The notes: generated by a model not told the origin, from the sequence alone. Positions 35,041 through 47,740 are shown, numbered from the stretch's first letter. The stretch: 64,000 nt of DNA from Lanius collurio (GCA_020086605.1 JACBWW010000069.1:2096000-2159999); one strand, 5' to 3'. A program made the numbers and translations.

Positions 35041-35949
35041 AATAATATGTCCCAGTTAATTTGAGGGGAGGGTTTGTGGCTGGTTTTGAGTGTCCCTAAT
35101 GAGGCTAAGCAGAGGGGGGAAAAAAAGAGAGGTTGTGGAAGAAGAAATTCAGGTTTCCTGTAGTCTCTTTTGGCCAGGATGACGTGGGGAATTCCCTCAC
35201 CTTTTGGTGCAGCATTAAAGGGTCCGATAGGGAGCTGGTGTAATCCTTGTCAATAAATGCAATAATCAGCGAGCAAAATTGCCATAGTGCACACAGAAAT
35301 TCGGCCTTCACTCACCATATGGAACAACTGGGAAGAGTTTCAAAACTTTTCCTCCTCCCCTTCCTTCTTGGTGTTATGATTTTCCTTTTTTTCATATGCA
35401 CAGAAAACAAAAGAAATAAAACAACCTGACAACTTCGTGCATTGTCCTGTGACTACAAAAAAAAAAAAAAAAAAAGCCTGTGAAGTATCACTGCTATGTT
35501 TTAGTCTAATGCTACTTCTATCTTTTATCCTTTTTAATTAGAAGGCAAATTCTCAGACCGCCAGGCCTAATCCCTACACAGTGGAACAAAGCCCAGCAAA
35601 GTCTTTGAACACTGCCCAGCCAGGCAGCACAAACCCTAGTAACTGTTGGCAGTAGGGCTGGGACTCTGACCCTCATCTTAGCCATTCTCTTCCAGCCCCT
35701 GATGCTCCCTGCCCTTCGAAACCTTGTCTGTTGTTCTTCTGTTTGGACTGAAAAGACAAAAGGGGAAACAATGTGGGAAACCTAGAGGACTGGCTAGGTG
35801 GGATGCGGGGGAGCTGGTGATGGATAGGAGAAAGTAAATGGAGTTTCACGGGAATGGACACAGTGGGGAGAATTGGATCACCAGATTATGTCTTTAGGTT
35901 CAAGAAATTTCTTCATCCCTCACTAAATCTTTTCATGGACCATGCCACT
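35041..35949. other. Non-coding DNA with an A run
   Basis: Contains a poly-A run at 35457-35475 and otherwise unassigned AT-rich sequence. Confidence 0.45.
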
Positions 35950-36450
35950 TTTAAACAATTGTTGCATTTCCAATTACTACAGGAGTGTTCAAACAAATGG
36001 CAAAACCCTTAATGAAAAGTTTGCTCATATTTTAAACTTTGGAGATCAAAATCCATAAAACAAATAGCTTTTACATGAGTTTCGCTCAGACACTTATGTC
36101 TCCAAATTATTTACACTTGTGATATTTCCAGTTGAGAGCATAATTTGTGCCTACTCAAGCAAAACACGCAAATACATATAGATACATGAATTTCCAGAGC
36201 TAGCGGGAGCACTGCAGAATAAACATTTTGACTGAGATAGGCTCATGTCAAGCAAGCCATTATTAAAAAGCGCTGCCTGCTTTCTATTATTTTGGCTAAC
36301 TGCAAATCATTAAGAGAGAAAACAACAGATGTGGCTATGAGCACTCAAATATCTTCCAAACTGTGACTGTGCACGTCAACATAAAAGCCCGAGTTACTCT
36401 GGTGTGCAGGGATGCTGCGAGCAGCAATGAGATTATTTCAATATATGGGG
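35950..36450. promoter_or_regulatory. Candidate regulatory block
   Basis: Repeat-free AT-rich sequence with motifs such as CCATTATTAAAAAGCGC, GCTAACTGCAAATCATTAAG and TTATTTACACTTGTGA. Sequence quality (no repeats, dense transcription-factor-like words, few homopolymers) resembles conserved non-coding elements of vertebrate developmental loci. Conservation is not demonstrated. Confidence 0.35.
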
Positions 36451-36829
36451 ATCATATGGACCTTCCACACCTACGGAGGGAAAGGAAAAATAAAAATTGG
36501 CAGCAAAAAAAAACCCCAAAAACCACAAGCCCCCCAAAACCTGGGCTTACGGATAATTTTGTTTTCCCCTTAAAAATTTGAGGCAGGCCTTGGCGTTCCT
36601 CCAGCTGATGTAAAATGGGAGATACCACTCTAATTTACTCCGTGGAGAATATGACCATTTTCCCCCCAATTTTTGGTTTGGTTTTTTTTTTTTGCTGGGG
36701 GAGGGGGGGGCTGGTGCTTTTGGAGTAGCAGTTACAAAGGACAGTTTCTGATTTCAGAGAACCTAAGTCTGTTTAGGGGAAAGGGGCATAAGATCCTCAG
36801 ATATTTAGGCACTTTTAAAGACATTTACC
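36451..36829. other. Low-complexity-rich non-coding DNA
   Basis: Runs of A, T and G (for example GGGGGAGGGGGGG near 36700) and no recognised feature. Confidence 0.45.
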
Positions 36830-37117
36830 CTAAATCCTTACACTCGTAGGCACTCACTTTTGAAGGCTAAAGTGGCGGTGTGTTTTTAAAGCAATTTAGT
36901 TAAACCAGTGCAAAACTCTTTGTGGACATCATAAATCAATTTAAACCTGGCTTATACCGATTTAGCTTAGTTTAGCTACTAAGTGTCTTAAGCTAAATTG
37001 ATAAGCCATTTTTAAACCCATTTAAGAATGTCTACACAGGGCTTTGTGCCAGTGAACTTAAATCAATTGAAAACCAATTCTAGCCAGTGCCATTTTGAGT
37101 GTAGACAAGATTAGGCC
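36830..37117. mobile_element. Ancient palindromic DNA-transposon relic (MITE-like)
   Basis: The two halves are imperfect reverse complements around a centre near 36980. The left arm has 'agttaaaccagtgcaaaac', 'tttgtggacat' and 'aatttaaacctggctta'. Read on the other strand, the right arm has 'aagttcactggcacaaag', 'ctgtgtagacat' and 'gtttaaaaatggctta'. The outer right end, 'tttgagtgtagacaagatt', is matched weakly by 'cactcgtaggcactcac' on the left. Short elements of this kind, with 'gtgtagacaag' ends and TTTAAACC-type interiors, occur in sauropsid genomes as non-autonomous cut-and-paste elements. The exact family and target duplication could not be settled. Confidence 0.65.
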
Positions 37118-37798
37118 TCTTGAATGGGAATGTGTGCTGATCCCATGTTTTCCTTATAACACCTCTGATTCCCAGCACATGGGGCTGGGGCCATGAGTGG
37201 CGCGACCAATTTTGTGCTATGACTGTTGTGGGTGGTTTTGGCCACGTTGTAATGGTGGCCTTGATCTGCTTGGTGGCCACAGTTAAAGGTTTTGGCTCTG
37301 TGCTTGGCAAAATATTCATTGCAGCCTCTCCCTCATTGGGTTTTGGTCCTACAGGACGATGCAGGGGGTCAATACTGTGCCTTAAGGCCATCCCAAGGGC
37401 CTCTTGACAGATGGGTTTACAGCTTGCCTGGGCTCTGTGGTAGTTCCCAGGGGCAGAATTGCCTGCACAAGGGGTTTGGTGGGCAGACAGGTACAGGTAT
37501 TTCCTTTGGAGTGGTAAAAGTTAGGATCTTGCCTCACAAATGCCACCTTGGTGTGGAGGATCAAGAGCAGAAGACACCCCTGGGTACAGGTCAGTTCAGA
37601 GACAAAAACAAGAGGGTGCTGGGGTCAGCTTGGCGTGGCTGCTGCAGGTCTTCCCTGGTTGGAAGTATTCAAAATGAGGTGAAGAAGGGCCTTTCTGTTC
37701 TTTTGTGAGTGGAATTGCTTGGGGATGCTTTCCCTAAGATGGAACCTAAAGGCCACCAACGTGAGCAGTAAACACAACAGCTGTCTCCCAGCTTGGTC
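37118..37798. other. Non-coding DNA, nothing recognised
   Basis: About 680 bp of mixed composition, somewhat G-rich, with ORFs of 60-138 codons that show no recognisable domain. It may be unassigned repeat-derived DNA. Confidence 0.4.
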
Positions 37799-37980
37799 AC
37801 AGAATCAAAGAATCACAGAATGGTTTGGGTTGGAAGGGAACTTAAAGACCACCCAGTTCCAGCCCCTTGCCATGGGCAGGGACACCTTCCACTATCCCAG
37901 GTTCCTCCAAGCCCCGTCCAACCAGGCCTTGGACACTTCCAGGGATCCAGGGGCAGCTACAGCTTCTTGGGGCGACCTAT
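37799..37980 (-). mobile_element. CR1 LINE fragment (3' end)
   Basis: Reverse orientation with a good tail, 'agaatcacagaatggtttgg', 'gttggaagggaacttaaaga', then 'ccatgggcagggacacc', 'caagccccgtccaaccagg' and 'cttggacacttccaggga'. It is one of the least diverged copies here. Confidence 0.95.
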
Positions 37981-40900
37981 GCTGGTGCAATCATGTCCTG
38001 CTGACATCCCACTTATGTGAGGTGCTCAGATGACTGCAGATACCCATGGGAAAAGTGTCTCAGAACTTTGGCACCATCCTCTCCATCAGTGTGTCCTGTA
38101 TGGATCAGACATAGCACACCATATACAGGGCAAGAGCCAGATTCATCCAGAGATGAAAGAACAGATTTTAAGCTGGTATGTGAGCTGAAGCGCAGTGCCA
38201 TAACTCCAATATTCAGATTTGAGCTTGCCCCTAGATATCTCCCTGAGCTGAATCCAGCTGGACTTCTACTCTTAAAAATGAGCACTGCGTGTTCAGGCAG
38301 GTGAGGTGTCAATAAAAACCACAGTTGTTATCATGCATATGCCTGAAGCCCTCCGGTTCAGCTCCTCTGAGGGTGGAAATTCAGTACAACTGAGGATGCT
38401 CAGGGTAAGGTGGCTTTAGGCAGTGTGGCTGTGGCCATGAGGACACTGGGTGAGAGACTGGGTAGTGTGAGCAGCCATGCCTGTCCCATACATCTCTGAC
38501 TCCACTTTGCTTTCAGGTGGTAAAAAGGCATTTTTAAATAATGCCTAATCAAAGACTGGGGTGGTTTTGTGCCTGTCACGGAATGGATTTTTTAATTTTT
38601 TTTTTTTTTTAATTTCTAATGAACCAACCAATTTAAGAAAAATCCTGCAAATTCTGACCAAATTCCAATCAGATTTAAACTCATAAGAAGAATTACTGCT
38701 TGTCCTACACTGGCCTGTTTTGTTCACTGCAGGTGGTGCTTTCGTGTCAAAAACAGGGTCTGTCACGTTGTCATCATGTGTTCAGTTTCTGTGTAGGTAT
38801 AAACGAGCCATTTGTCCAAATGAAGGTGAATAGAGACGTTTCCAGTGTCTTTCACCAAAAAAAAAAATCCTACATGATGGATAAAATTGATGTGAAATCC
38901 TACGTTTTTATCTTTCTATCAGAGGCAATTATGTTTCTTCCCTCCTTGTAGCCTCGGCATGACACTACGGCTGTGCCACTGTCCATGCACACATAGTGGA
39001 GAAGAGCTGCAAATCTCCCCTGTAATCTAACCACACACAAATTTCCAAGTGTTTTTCCGTGCCATTAATCTTAATATTGAGTGCCCTAATCTGTTTATAG
39101 TGCACAATACATGCTACCCCCTGATAAAAATCTTTTATACATGTCTGGGCAAACAGCATGAATAAATAATGGCCAATTTCCATACTGCCAAGAGAAAAGC
39201 TACTGTAAATTTATTTTTATTTCCAGCCTCTCTGCATCCCTCATCGGGTAGAGTCTCCTCACCCCAGAGTGAAAGGGATCAAAGATAACATTCTTCTCTG
39301 TCTGGGTGTACTTTGTGGACCTGCCTCCCAACCAAGGGATGAAAGGAACTTGCTAAACTGTTGCCATTTTGCAACATCTGCTATAATTCCCCTAAATCCA
39401 GATTTGTCTGACACAGAGAGCTCCTGTTCTTACATCATTGCCATGTGACAGTATAACACCAGTCACATCAAGCTTGAGGAGTCCAGCTCCAGGCAATGAT
39501 AATATGAAGAAAACCTTTTTTGCCTAGGGCAAAACACTTGTAGCAAAGTATTATTCATCTGGCCAATTTAAATCTTCTCTCAAAAAGGTACCCAGAAACA
39601 TATGCAGCGTGCCTTTGTAAAAGGCTTGAGCTGCTCATAGGCAAATGACCTGAACCAAGAGTACAAAACCCAATGTCCTAATTAATTACTGCTAAGCAGC
39701 TCTGATACACAGAAAAGAAATGCTAGTACTAATCCTTAACCCTGTCCTACATTCTTAAAATAGCCAAAATATTGCTGACAGCTAGGAAAACAAAATTGCC
39801 TCTGATTTAAATGTTTGGGACCCCGGCTTAAAAAGAAGATCAGAATAAAATATTTGAAAAGAGTGATTTTGGGAAAGTCCTATTGCTGCACATAGCCTGG
39901 CTCCGTGGTGGCATCGCCCCCTTTTTTGGGATGGAAACAGTGCCAGGAAAGCAAAGCCAAACTAAAGCCTCTCTGGGTCTGTGTGCACTTGCTTTGCTCT
40001 GCCCTGTGAGGTTCAGCTCCACAAGGTTGAGTTGTTTCTCCCAAAAAGTACTTTTTATCTGAGCACCACCATCAACTTATAACAGGGCAAAATAACATTA
40101 AAGACATAAAATGCCACTAGCACCCCATTTGCTGAAGCAGGCCCTTGGAGCCCTTTTTGGGACTTAATCCTTCAGTTTGAAGGCAATGACATTGAAAATG
40201 AGATTCAATGTCCACTACTGACAGCCACGTTTTCTTACCAGGTTTTTGGGTATCACAGCTTGCTCCACCAGTGGGGAAATAAAAATTTTGATAGGTGTGG
40301 TAATTATGCATCTTGTGATGGAGCTGTTCAGTGGTGAGCAGAAAAGTGGATTTTTCTGGATTGGGAGGCAGGCAGGAAGGAATCCATTTTAGGAAAGAAA
40401 CAGAATATCAAATTCTGAGGGCTTGTTGGTATCTAGGGATGGATACCCATGAATAAAGGTTGCATCTTCCATGGCATCAAGATATCAATTTCTCATGAAG
40501 AGAAAAGAGAATCTTTTTCTTAGCTGCATCCCCACTCCCTGTTTGTCTACTCCTGCAAACTGGGCTGCGATCCCACAGGTCACATGTGAAGTGACTTGCT
40601 TACTTCACATGAAACACCTGGCAAGCAGGAATTGGGCTCTGAATTTTTCCTCTGACAACAAGCCCAGGCCAGGGGACTCCAATGGATTTATTGACTGAAG
40701 GGAACTCCAAGCCATTTACCCAGGAGTGTTTTCCTTCTGCCCATGCCCTCTGCCTGGAGGCTTGTGGCTGTCACAAAAGCCCTGGGTAAAGCTCCACGTT
40801 CCTTGTCAATAAGGTGGTGTCAGCAGTGCTTTGTCACTTTGCTATTATGAACTTAATGCCTGAATGATGTCTGCAGCTTAGTGATGACATTGAGTAAGTG

Positions 40901-41062
40901 CTGATTCAGAGACCTGTAGCAGCTCCACGTTGGGGGTAATTTCCTGCCTGGTTTGGTTTTTCATGCCATGCAGAGCACTGACTTCTGTTTCTGCAGGTGC
41001 ATTTTAGAAGCAAGTGCCTGTGGATGCTGTGAAATCCAGGGTGCCCTGGAGAATGATCCAGA
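37981..41062. other. Non-coding DNA with one candidate regulatory stretch
   Basis: No gene is supported. A T run is at about 38597-38610. The segment 38980-39230 is repeat-free, with CTGTAATCTAACCACACAC, GTGCCATTAATCTTAATATTGAG and GCATGAATAAATAATGGCC, and looks like a candidate regulatory element. A clean hairpin is at 40576-40620. Confidence 0.4.
40576..40620. repeat. Perfect 10-bp hairpin with E-box-like stems
   Basis: CATGTGAAGT (40583-40592) and ACTTCACATG (40602-40611) are exact reverse complements around a 9-base loop. Beyond a small internal loop, CAGGT (40576-40580) pairs with ACCTG (40616-40620). It could form a cruciform or an RNA hairpin, or act as paired CACCTG/CACATG-type binding sites. 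Confidence 0.7.
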
Positions 41063-41400
41063 GAAACTTCAGAACCCCCTCCAGTGCCTAAAGGGGCTCC
41101 AAGAGAGCTGGTCTTTGAACGACAGCATGGATTTACAGGAGAAGAGGGAATGGCTTTGACTGAGGGCAGGGCTAGATGGGAGTTTGGGGAGAAATTCTTC
41201 CCTATGACTGTGGTGAGGCCCTGGCACAGCGTGCCCAGAGAAGCTGTGGCTGCCCCATCCCTGGCAGTGTTCCACACCAGGTTGGACAGGGCTAGGAGCA
41301 ACCTGGGCTAATGGAAGGTGTCCCTGCCCATGGCAGGGGGATTGGAACAAAATGATCTTTAAGTTCCCTTCCAACTCAAACCATTCTGGGATTCTGTGAA
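41063..41400 (+). mobile_element. CR1 LINE fragment (3' end)
   Basis: 'ggaatggctttgactgagg', 'gaggccctggcacagcgtg', 'tgccccatccctggcagtg', 'ggttggacagggctaggagc', 'tggaaggtgtccctgcccat', 'atgatctttaagttcccttc' and 'aaaccattctgggattctgt' in family order. About 340 bp, 5'-truncated. Confidence 0.95.
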
Positions 41401-42899
41401 ACCCCTCCACGGAGGCATTAAGTATGTAGCTGGCTTTAATAACCTGGGTGTGTAGGATTGACAGGGCTTTGCAGATAGCTTCCCATGGCTCTGCAGGTCA
41501 CTGGGACTTCCAGCATCCCTGTCCTGCATGAATGGCTCAAACTGGAGGCTGCACTCAACAGCCCATTAAAGAGAATATTTTTATTTTTAGAGTGGTTGCA
41601 CATCATCAAGGCAAGTGCTTGTTTCTATAACGTGGATAATTACATAACATTAGGATTTCTCTGCTCATTATTAGCATAATTTTAAAATTATTTGCAAGCA
41701 AATAAAAGTGGGGTCTGCAGTCATACTCATTTCCTAGACAAACATTCTTGTTAAATCCACATCCCCCATTTTAACTTCTCTTTTTCTGTTTTTTTTCCCT
41801 TTCCTTAAAGCACTCTTGCGATGTTCCTAAATTTGGCTGTGCCACCATTTCATTTTGCTAATACTCCTTGAAACTGTTAACACTTTTTCCTGAATGCCTT
41901 CCTAGTGGAAACCAAGCAAAAAGGAAGAAAGGCTACTGTCAAATTGATTAAGTGAAAGCTCATTAGAGAAAGTAACAAGAGGTAAAATCTGCATATGCAT
42001 TGCAGAAATGTGTCTGATCTTGCTAAGTTGTGAAAAGACAAAATAAGCTCAAACCTCCTTGTGCTGTAAGTAGTTCTGGGGAGCTGGGGGCTGGGGATGG
42101 GAAGGGCTCCCAAATGTGTGTTACATTAAGGATTCCTCCTTAGAAAGAGGCTGTGGAGCAGCCCCTGCTAACACCACTTCACTGAAGGGTTTGCCAGTGT
42201 TTTAACGACCAGCCCTGATTTACGGGGGGTTGTGCCTGTGCCTAAAAATTCTCAATTCCTTGAGCCCTGGCAAACAAGACTGCAACACAAAACCCCTGAA
42301 CAGAAATCCAGCAAAACCGCTTAAATGGTGGTTCCTTAAAAATAAAACACAATATAAAGTCAGCAGTAATTACTGTGTGTGTTCTCAGAGCTTAAAACCA
42401 CCTTTCTATGAGCTTTTTTTTTCCCCCCAAAGTGTGGTTAGGTAATTATTTTTTTTGTTTGTTTTTGGCTTGAAATAGGGATGATCTCCCTTTAGTTCTA
42501 ACAAGCTAACTGGTTGAATTATTGATGTGTAAAAATGAGCCCTATCAGCTCATCCTGGGGAGACTTAGAGGTACAGGCATGAGCTGGACACGTCCTCTGC
42601 TGGGAGCACCTTGGATGGGATCCAAGTTTGTGAGTGTGTTTCTTGGTGTTTCATCATGATTGTTCATCATATCCTCTCTGAGGTTATGAAGCTGCAGAGT
42701 CTGCAGATGAATTCCATCTTTCCCCCATGCTTTGTCCCCTCATAACCAGGGATGCCTGGTTGCCCACAGGCATGCTTCACTCCAGGGCATCATTTTAGGG
42801 CATCTTTCTCAGCTTAGCTGAGCCCTTTTCAGAGGTTTAAACTGAGCACTGTGTGGTGGTTGCGGATTAAATTGACTTTAATTTCTGAAAATATAGATC
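41401..42899. other. AT-rich non-coding DNA
   Basis: No gene or transposon recognised. Contains short T and A runs. Confidence 0.45.
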
Positions 42900-44260
42900 A
42901 AAATTCTAATGTGATTTTGAACATGGACTGCACATCTCCTTCTCCAGGCTTTTATGTGAGAGGCAGTAGGGCACCTAAACCTTGCTGCCTGCAGTAAACA
43001 TGTTACCAATACCTTAAATAACTTTTCTCTTGCACGTACAATCTAGCAGACTTCCTTTCTTCTAACTTAAAAAATAAAAAAAATTAAAAAATCATCCCAA
43101 TTAGAAGAGGCCAAAGAAGAGGAATACCAAAGTACCAAGCTAAAGTAATGTGATAACTTTGAACTTAATCCATAAAAGACAGATATTTTACGGTTCAGGC
43201 TAAAACTCAAGGCTGACGTCTAACCTGACACAAATATGCTGTTGCATGTGAGAGTCCTTGTTAAAAAAAAAAAATGCTGGGAATCTGCAGGCATAGGCCT
43301 GACAGTGCTAATTTAAATAGGGAAATATATCTGTTTGGGAGGTAGACCACACATCTGAAAGTTATGAAAGCAAATGCCAATAATAACCATCTAAGGCAGA
43401 GCACGTTCCTTGGAATGTGGAAATTACTGTATTACAACAAAGCTGTTGTTTCCACCAGGGTGTTTTTTAGCCTGGCTCATAATATTATGTATTTCGGCAG
43501 ATCCCGGTAATTACAAATTTAAGTCTTAAATCCTTAGCTTTTCTTTATGTTCTCAAAGTACCCCTATAGGTATCCTCTCTCCAAGCTTAAATCAGACCCA
43601 AAATACAAGGTGAAATGGGGCTGGTTGAATTCCTGAACTTTATAATAATATTTATTAAGCCAGTTTTGAAGGGAAATGTTGAGCCGAGTGTTTTATTTAA
43701 ATCCAATGGTACTCCAAAGCGCTCTGGAATTGTTTAATTAAAACCAAGGTGCACATTAATAAGAAAGGATATCATTTTGTCATTTATATATAATTTCTTG
43801 ATTTTGTTAGGGGAATAAAAAAGGAAGAAAGCCCCCCAAAATATAAAGAGAAGGAAGGACCAGTAAGCCTGATAATAGCCCTCCATGGAGAAGAAATAAG
43901 TATACAACAGAAGAAAAGCACAGTGAGGAACATAATGTTAGTAAAACACTCTTAATGCTACACAGGCTGTAGAAAATGCTACTTTGCATTTGGGCTGCAG
44001 CATCGTTAACTGTGGGCAATTGAGTAAAGAGTGCACCTTTTAAACTCATTCCTTGTGCTGGAGACACAGCCACATCCAGGAGCCTACCTCATTAATATGC
44101 CATAGTGGTCAAATAGGAGATTAATAACAAAGTCACCTGCTAAACCTACAAGGAACCTGTTGATTAACAATAAGCTCCAAAAATAAGATACCAGCCTGCA
44201 AAGCAAAATTGAGTCCAAGGGCAACAAGTGCTTCTGTAATTTATTCCTTCTTTACACAAG
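42900..44260. promoter_or_regulatory. Candidate regulatory block
   Basis: CR1-free, AT-rich DNA with many developmental-factor-like words: CCCGGTAATTACAAATTTAAG near 43504, TAATAACCATCTAAGG near 43380, ACATTAATAAGAAAGG near 43752 and ATTAATATGCC near 44091. GGAATGTGGAAATTAC near 43412 is TEAD-like. It resembles a cluster of conserved non-coding elements, but there is no alignment to prove it. Confidence 0.35.
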
Positions 44261-44699
44261 GGCATAAAGCTCCCTTTATAACCGTGTTTTCAAGGCCCTG
44301 CTGTGAGCTGTAGGTGTGAGCTTTTCAGCTGATTTATTAATTTTATTTTCAATCAAAGTGTCACCTGCAGACACAAAAATGTCAGCCTCACCACAGAAAA
44401 CACAGGAAAAAAAAATGGGGGGTGGGGGTGGTGGTGTGGAAACAGAGGCAGAGGAGAGAAAGACCAAAGGTTTTATTCTGAGAAACACTGCCAGCAATTT
44501 TTAAAAAATATTTTTCTCTCTTGGTCACATGAACACCAGATGCCCTATTCTCCACGTAGCCCAAATAATTCCCAGCCACATAATTAAAAAAAAAAAAAAA
44601 AAATCCAAAATTAAACATTTTTGTCATACTTGGAAAATCAGCCTCAGACCCGGGCAATGGCGCTAACCCAGCGGCTGCCAAAACAATCAGCCCCTGTTG
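44261..44699. other. Non-coding DNA with simple tracts
   Basis: Includes a G-rich GGGGGGTGGGGGTGG stretch near 44417-44431 and an A run at 44587-44602. Nothing else is recognised. Confidence 0.45.
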
Positions 44700-45300
44700 T
44701 CAGTAGGGGGACATTCTCCCCAACCAACCGCCTGAACAACAAGTCCACTGAGCAAAATGTGCAAAAAATTCTCAATTAGTTGTCTTTATTTAGTGAACAC
44801 TATGGGGTCCTCAACGGCACTATAGAATTATGGCAGGAAAGCTGAGCTCTTCAGTGGCTTATTAGCATTCTCCGAGGGCTGGAGTGCTGCTGGTAGCAGA
44901 CTGGTGCCTCCAGGAGCTGGTGGTGGGACCCCGGCACTCCTTGGGTTTTGTCCTTTTGTCCTTCCCAGCCAGCAGGAAGTACGGCCCCATGTCCAGGGTA
45001 TTCTGGGATATCTTCATCGCATTCACTGCTCGCGGGACTGGCAGCGCCCGTGCCTTTGTCAGTGGCCATGAGCATCCTCCTAGTCTGGGAAGCAAAATCT
45101 CTGGGTTTGCCATTGAAAAAAGGGACCAACCCACATGCATAAAGTGGCTTTGCTCCCTTCTCCCTCCTCTCCCCAGCAGCTTTTCCAAATGAACATCCCC
45201 CGTCAACAGGCCGGGCCGAAGGAACTGAATGTTATGGTGCCGCCCCATTAAATTGCATCAGATGTTATCAACACTCTGCTTCCATGCTGGAGAAAAAGAA
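44700..45300. promoter_or_regulatory. Candidate regulatory block
   Basis: Two repeat-free stretches, 44750-44880 (CTCAATTAGTTGTCTTTATT, GGCTTATTAGCATTC) and 45195-45290 (GTGCCGCCCCATTAAATTGC, CAGATGTTATCAAC), flank a GC-richer middle with several CpGs. The 92- to 128-codon ORFs here show no recognisable domain. Conservation is untested. Confidence 0.3.
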
Positions 45301-47029
45301 GGCAAATAGGGGTAAATGGAAGCAGCTCCTTGTCCAATTCTTAATTTAAATGTAAAGCGAATGTGTTTTTCTTTTTTTTTTTAATAAAAGAGATGAGGGA
45401 GAAAAAAAAGTTGAGTAGCAAGTGCTAGAAATGTCTTTTCTGAGAAAGAGGGTATTTGCTGCTTTAGGGAAAACACTATCATTGACTAAATTAACAAGTT
45501 GTCTTATCAACTGCCATAAGCCTTGAAGTCTAATTAATTTAGTACTGATCAATAGCCTTGAATGAAGCATTGATTTCCGCAGCTTTCCAGGGCTACAGCA
45601 GAAAGGATTCCCTGCTCCTTGCATGCTCCTCTTGTAGGAACCAAGCACTAGTGGTAGTAACACTTATGTCCCTCTCTTCAATGTAGAGCAAGCATTTTAG
45701 GAATTAATTTCCGTGAGAGACTTGATTCTAAAAAATACTTTAAAGAAAGAAATTGGCATGACAGGGTGTCCTGGGAAATCTCTATTTTTGGGGTTATATT
45801 CTCCTCTAAGAATCTCTACCTGAGAGGAAGAGGATTCAGTGGTAGATTAGGAAATGGTGGAAAGCTTGGCAGAACTTAGAGGTATCCACAGGTTTTTCCT
45901 CATTGAAACCCACCAAAGCGTTCACTTCTTGGACACATATAAGGGACTGAGCAGGAGGATCCCTGCTCTGCTTCCAAGACAGAGACCTCAGAATAGAGTG
46001 TGAAAAATGTTACAGAATCCTCTATGGTCATTAGAAAAAGAGCAAGCAAAGTCACTGAACACCAGGAGATGAGCCTAAAAGTAAAGTTGTTCAACTGATG
46101 TGATGAAAAACTGATTTTCAAGCTGCCATCCAGAGATGTGCCATGGGAGACCATGGAAAACACTTCCATGGGGGCAGGGAAGATATTGAGGGCAGTGGCT
46201 TGGGACGGAGAAGGTGGCACTGAATGGTGCATAGTGTTGGTGAAAAGGCTCTCAGGAGCCACATCAGGGTGGCTTCAGGCCCAAGGTGCTGTGCCCACAC
46301 TACGACAAGATATGCAAACCCACAATCTGAGGCCTCACGGGTGCAGGAGTCACCATCAGCTGCGGCTCTTTTTGCGACATCTTTGCCCTGGGTGGATGTG
46401 GGCTGGTCTCCCCCAGGGAAATGGGCTCATTATTTGTGTCTGCAAGCCCAGGGGAGGGTTCCCCATCTGGTGGGATGGGGTTAAATTCTGCCCTGGGCTA
46501 AATCCTGGCATCACCTGCCACAGACAGTGCTCCGCCTTCAGCACCCAGAGCCTGATGATGGGGCTTCCTTGCTTTGTCAGAATCACTCATGGCTAAATCC
46601 ATCTGGATAAAATGCAGGAAAAAGATGAACTCAGAAGGTAGAAGGTGGGAAGCACTTTGGCAGCACCAGCAGCTCTGCTGGGATGTGAGAGAGGTCAGAG
46701 CCAGGTCCTAAGTGCTTATAAATTAGCTTAAATTCCAAACCTCTACTAGCAGGATTCAAGTTAGTGACAGGTCTCCTCCAAACCTTTCACTTCCACCACC
46801 CTACCTAGCTGAGGCACATCATTCATCTTATTTTACTCCACATGTTCTCCTAGGGGAAAAACCACACAAGCCCAAATCCTGTGGGAAAAAATAAAAATAA
46901 GGAAAAAAAAAAATGACAATAGGAAAAATTCAACACCGCAGAAAAATTACATTTAACCTTTATGAAATTTGACCCTTTTAACTTCAGGCTAAAAAAAGAA
47001 ACCAAAAAGCCCTACCACAAAAGTCCCTC
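45301..47029. other. Non-coding DNA, nothing recognised
   Basis: Contains T and A runs near 45369-45380 and 46902-46912. ORFs up to 152 codons near 46138-46596 have no recognisable domain and no clear splice context. Confidence 0.45.
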
Positions 47030-47740
47030 TCCTAGTCTGTTTGGGGGCCTCCACGAGTTTCCATAGCACTTTACAAAAGATCTTTATTGAAGAAAAGATT
47101 GGACAAACTTTCCTTATATGTGTGGCCCTAGTCATTAATTGCCCCTGTCTTCTTTACCGAGGCCTTATTCCTATGTAAATACCCTTGCATAATGTTACAG
47201 GCTATTGTCAGGCCAGCGCCAGTCAGTCGCCACTTATATGCATTTTTATTTCAATCCGCTGCGCCGAGAATGAAAAGATGTCTGGACTTAAGCTGTTTAC
47301 CAACTGGGCCAAAGCTGCAGTGTGGAAGAACTGAAGAAAGCACCAGGCAACTGCAGGAACAGGCTTGGACAATGCAAGCAGCCATTTTCAGTTGAGTTAT
47401 TAACCTACCCTGAAACTCTTCTAATCTACGCCTTTTTTAAAGAACAAATGTACTGAACCAAACATGAATGAGCCAGGACTATTAAGAGAGAAATCCTCTA
47501 AAGGACTATTGAGTGCAACATAGGTTTGTAATCATTTTGTCTCAGTTGCCTGCTACCAACATTACCAATGATGAAAATGCTTGCTCAGTTGTGGGGGATT
47601 GTCTCGTAATTAAATGACAGCACCGTACTGTAAAAGAACACGCCGGAACACAGGAGATACTGAGGGCTTTCAAACGAGCCGCTCCCAGAAAGGACTCGGA
47701 ATGGGCATGGATTACAATCCAACTTGAAAAACTGAATTAA
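47030..47740. promoter_or_regulatory. Candidate regulatory block
   Basis: Repeat-free sequence with GTCATTAATTGCCCCTGTC (47131-47149), CACTTATATGCATTTTTATTTC, CAATCCGCTGCGCCGAG, and GTCTCGTAATTAAATGACAGC around 47600. CpGs are kept in AT-rich surroundings, which often marks conserved enhancers. This is inference only. Confidence 0.35.

Noticed and set aside
46138..46596. 152-codon ORF
   Set aside because: No recognisable domain, no repeat origin identified and no convincing splice sites. Length alone is not enough in this composition.
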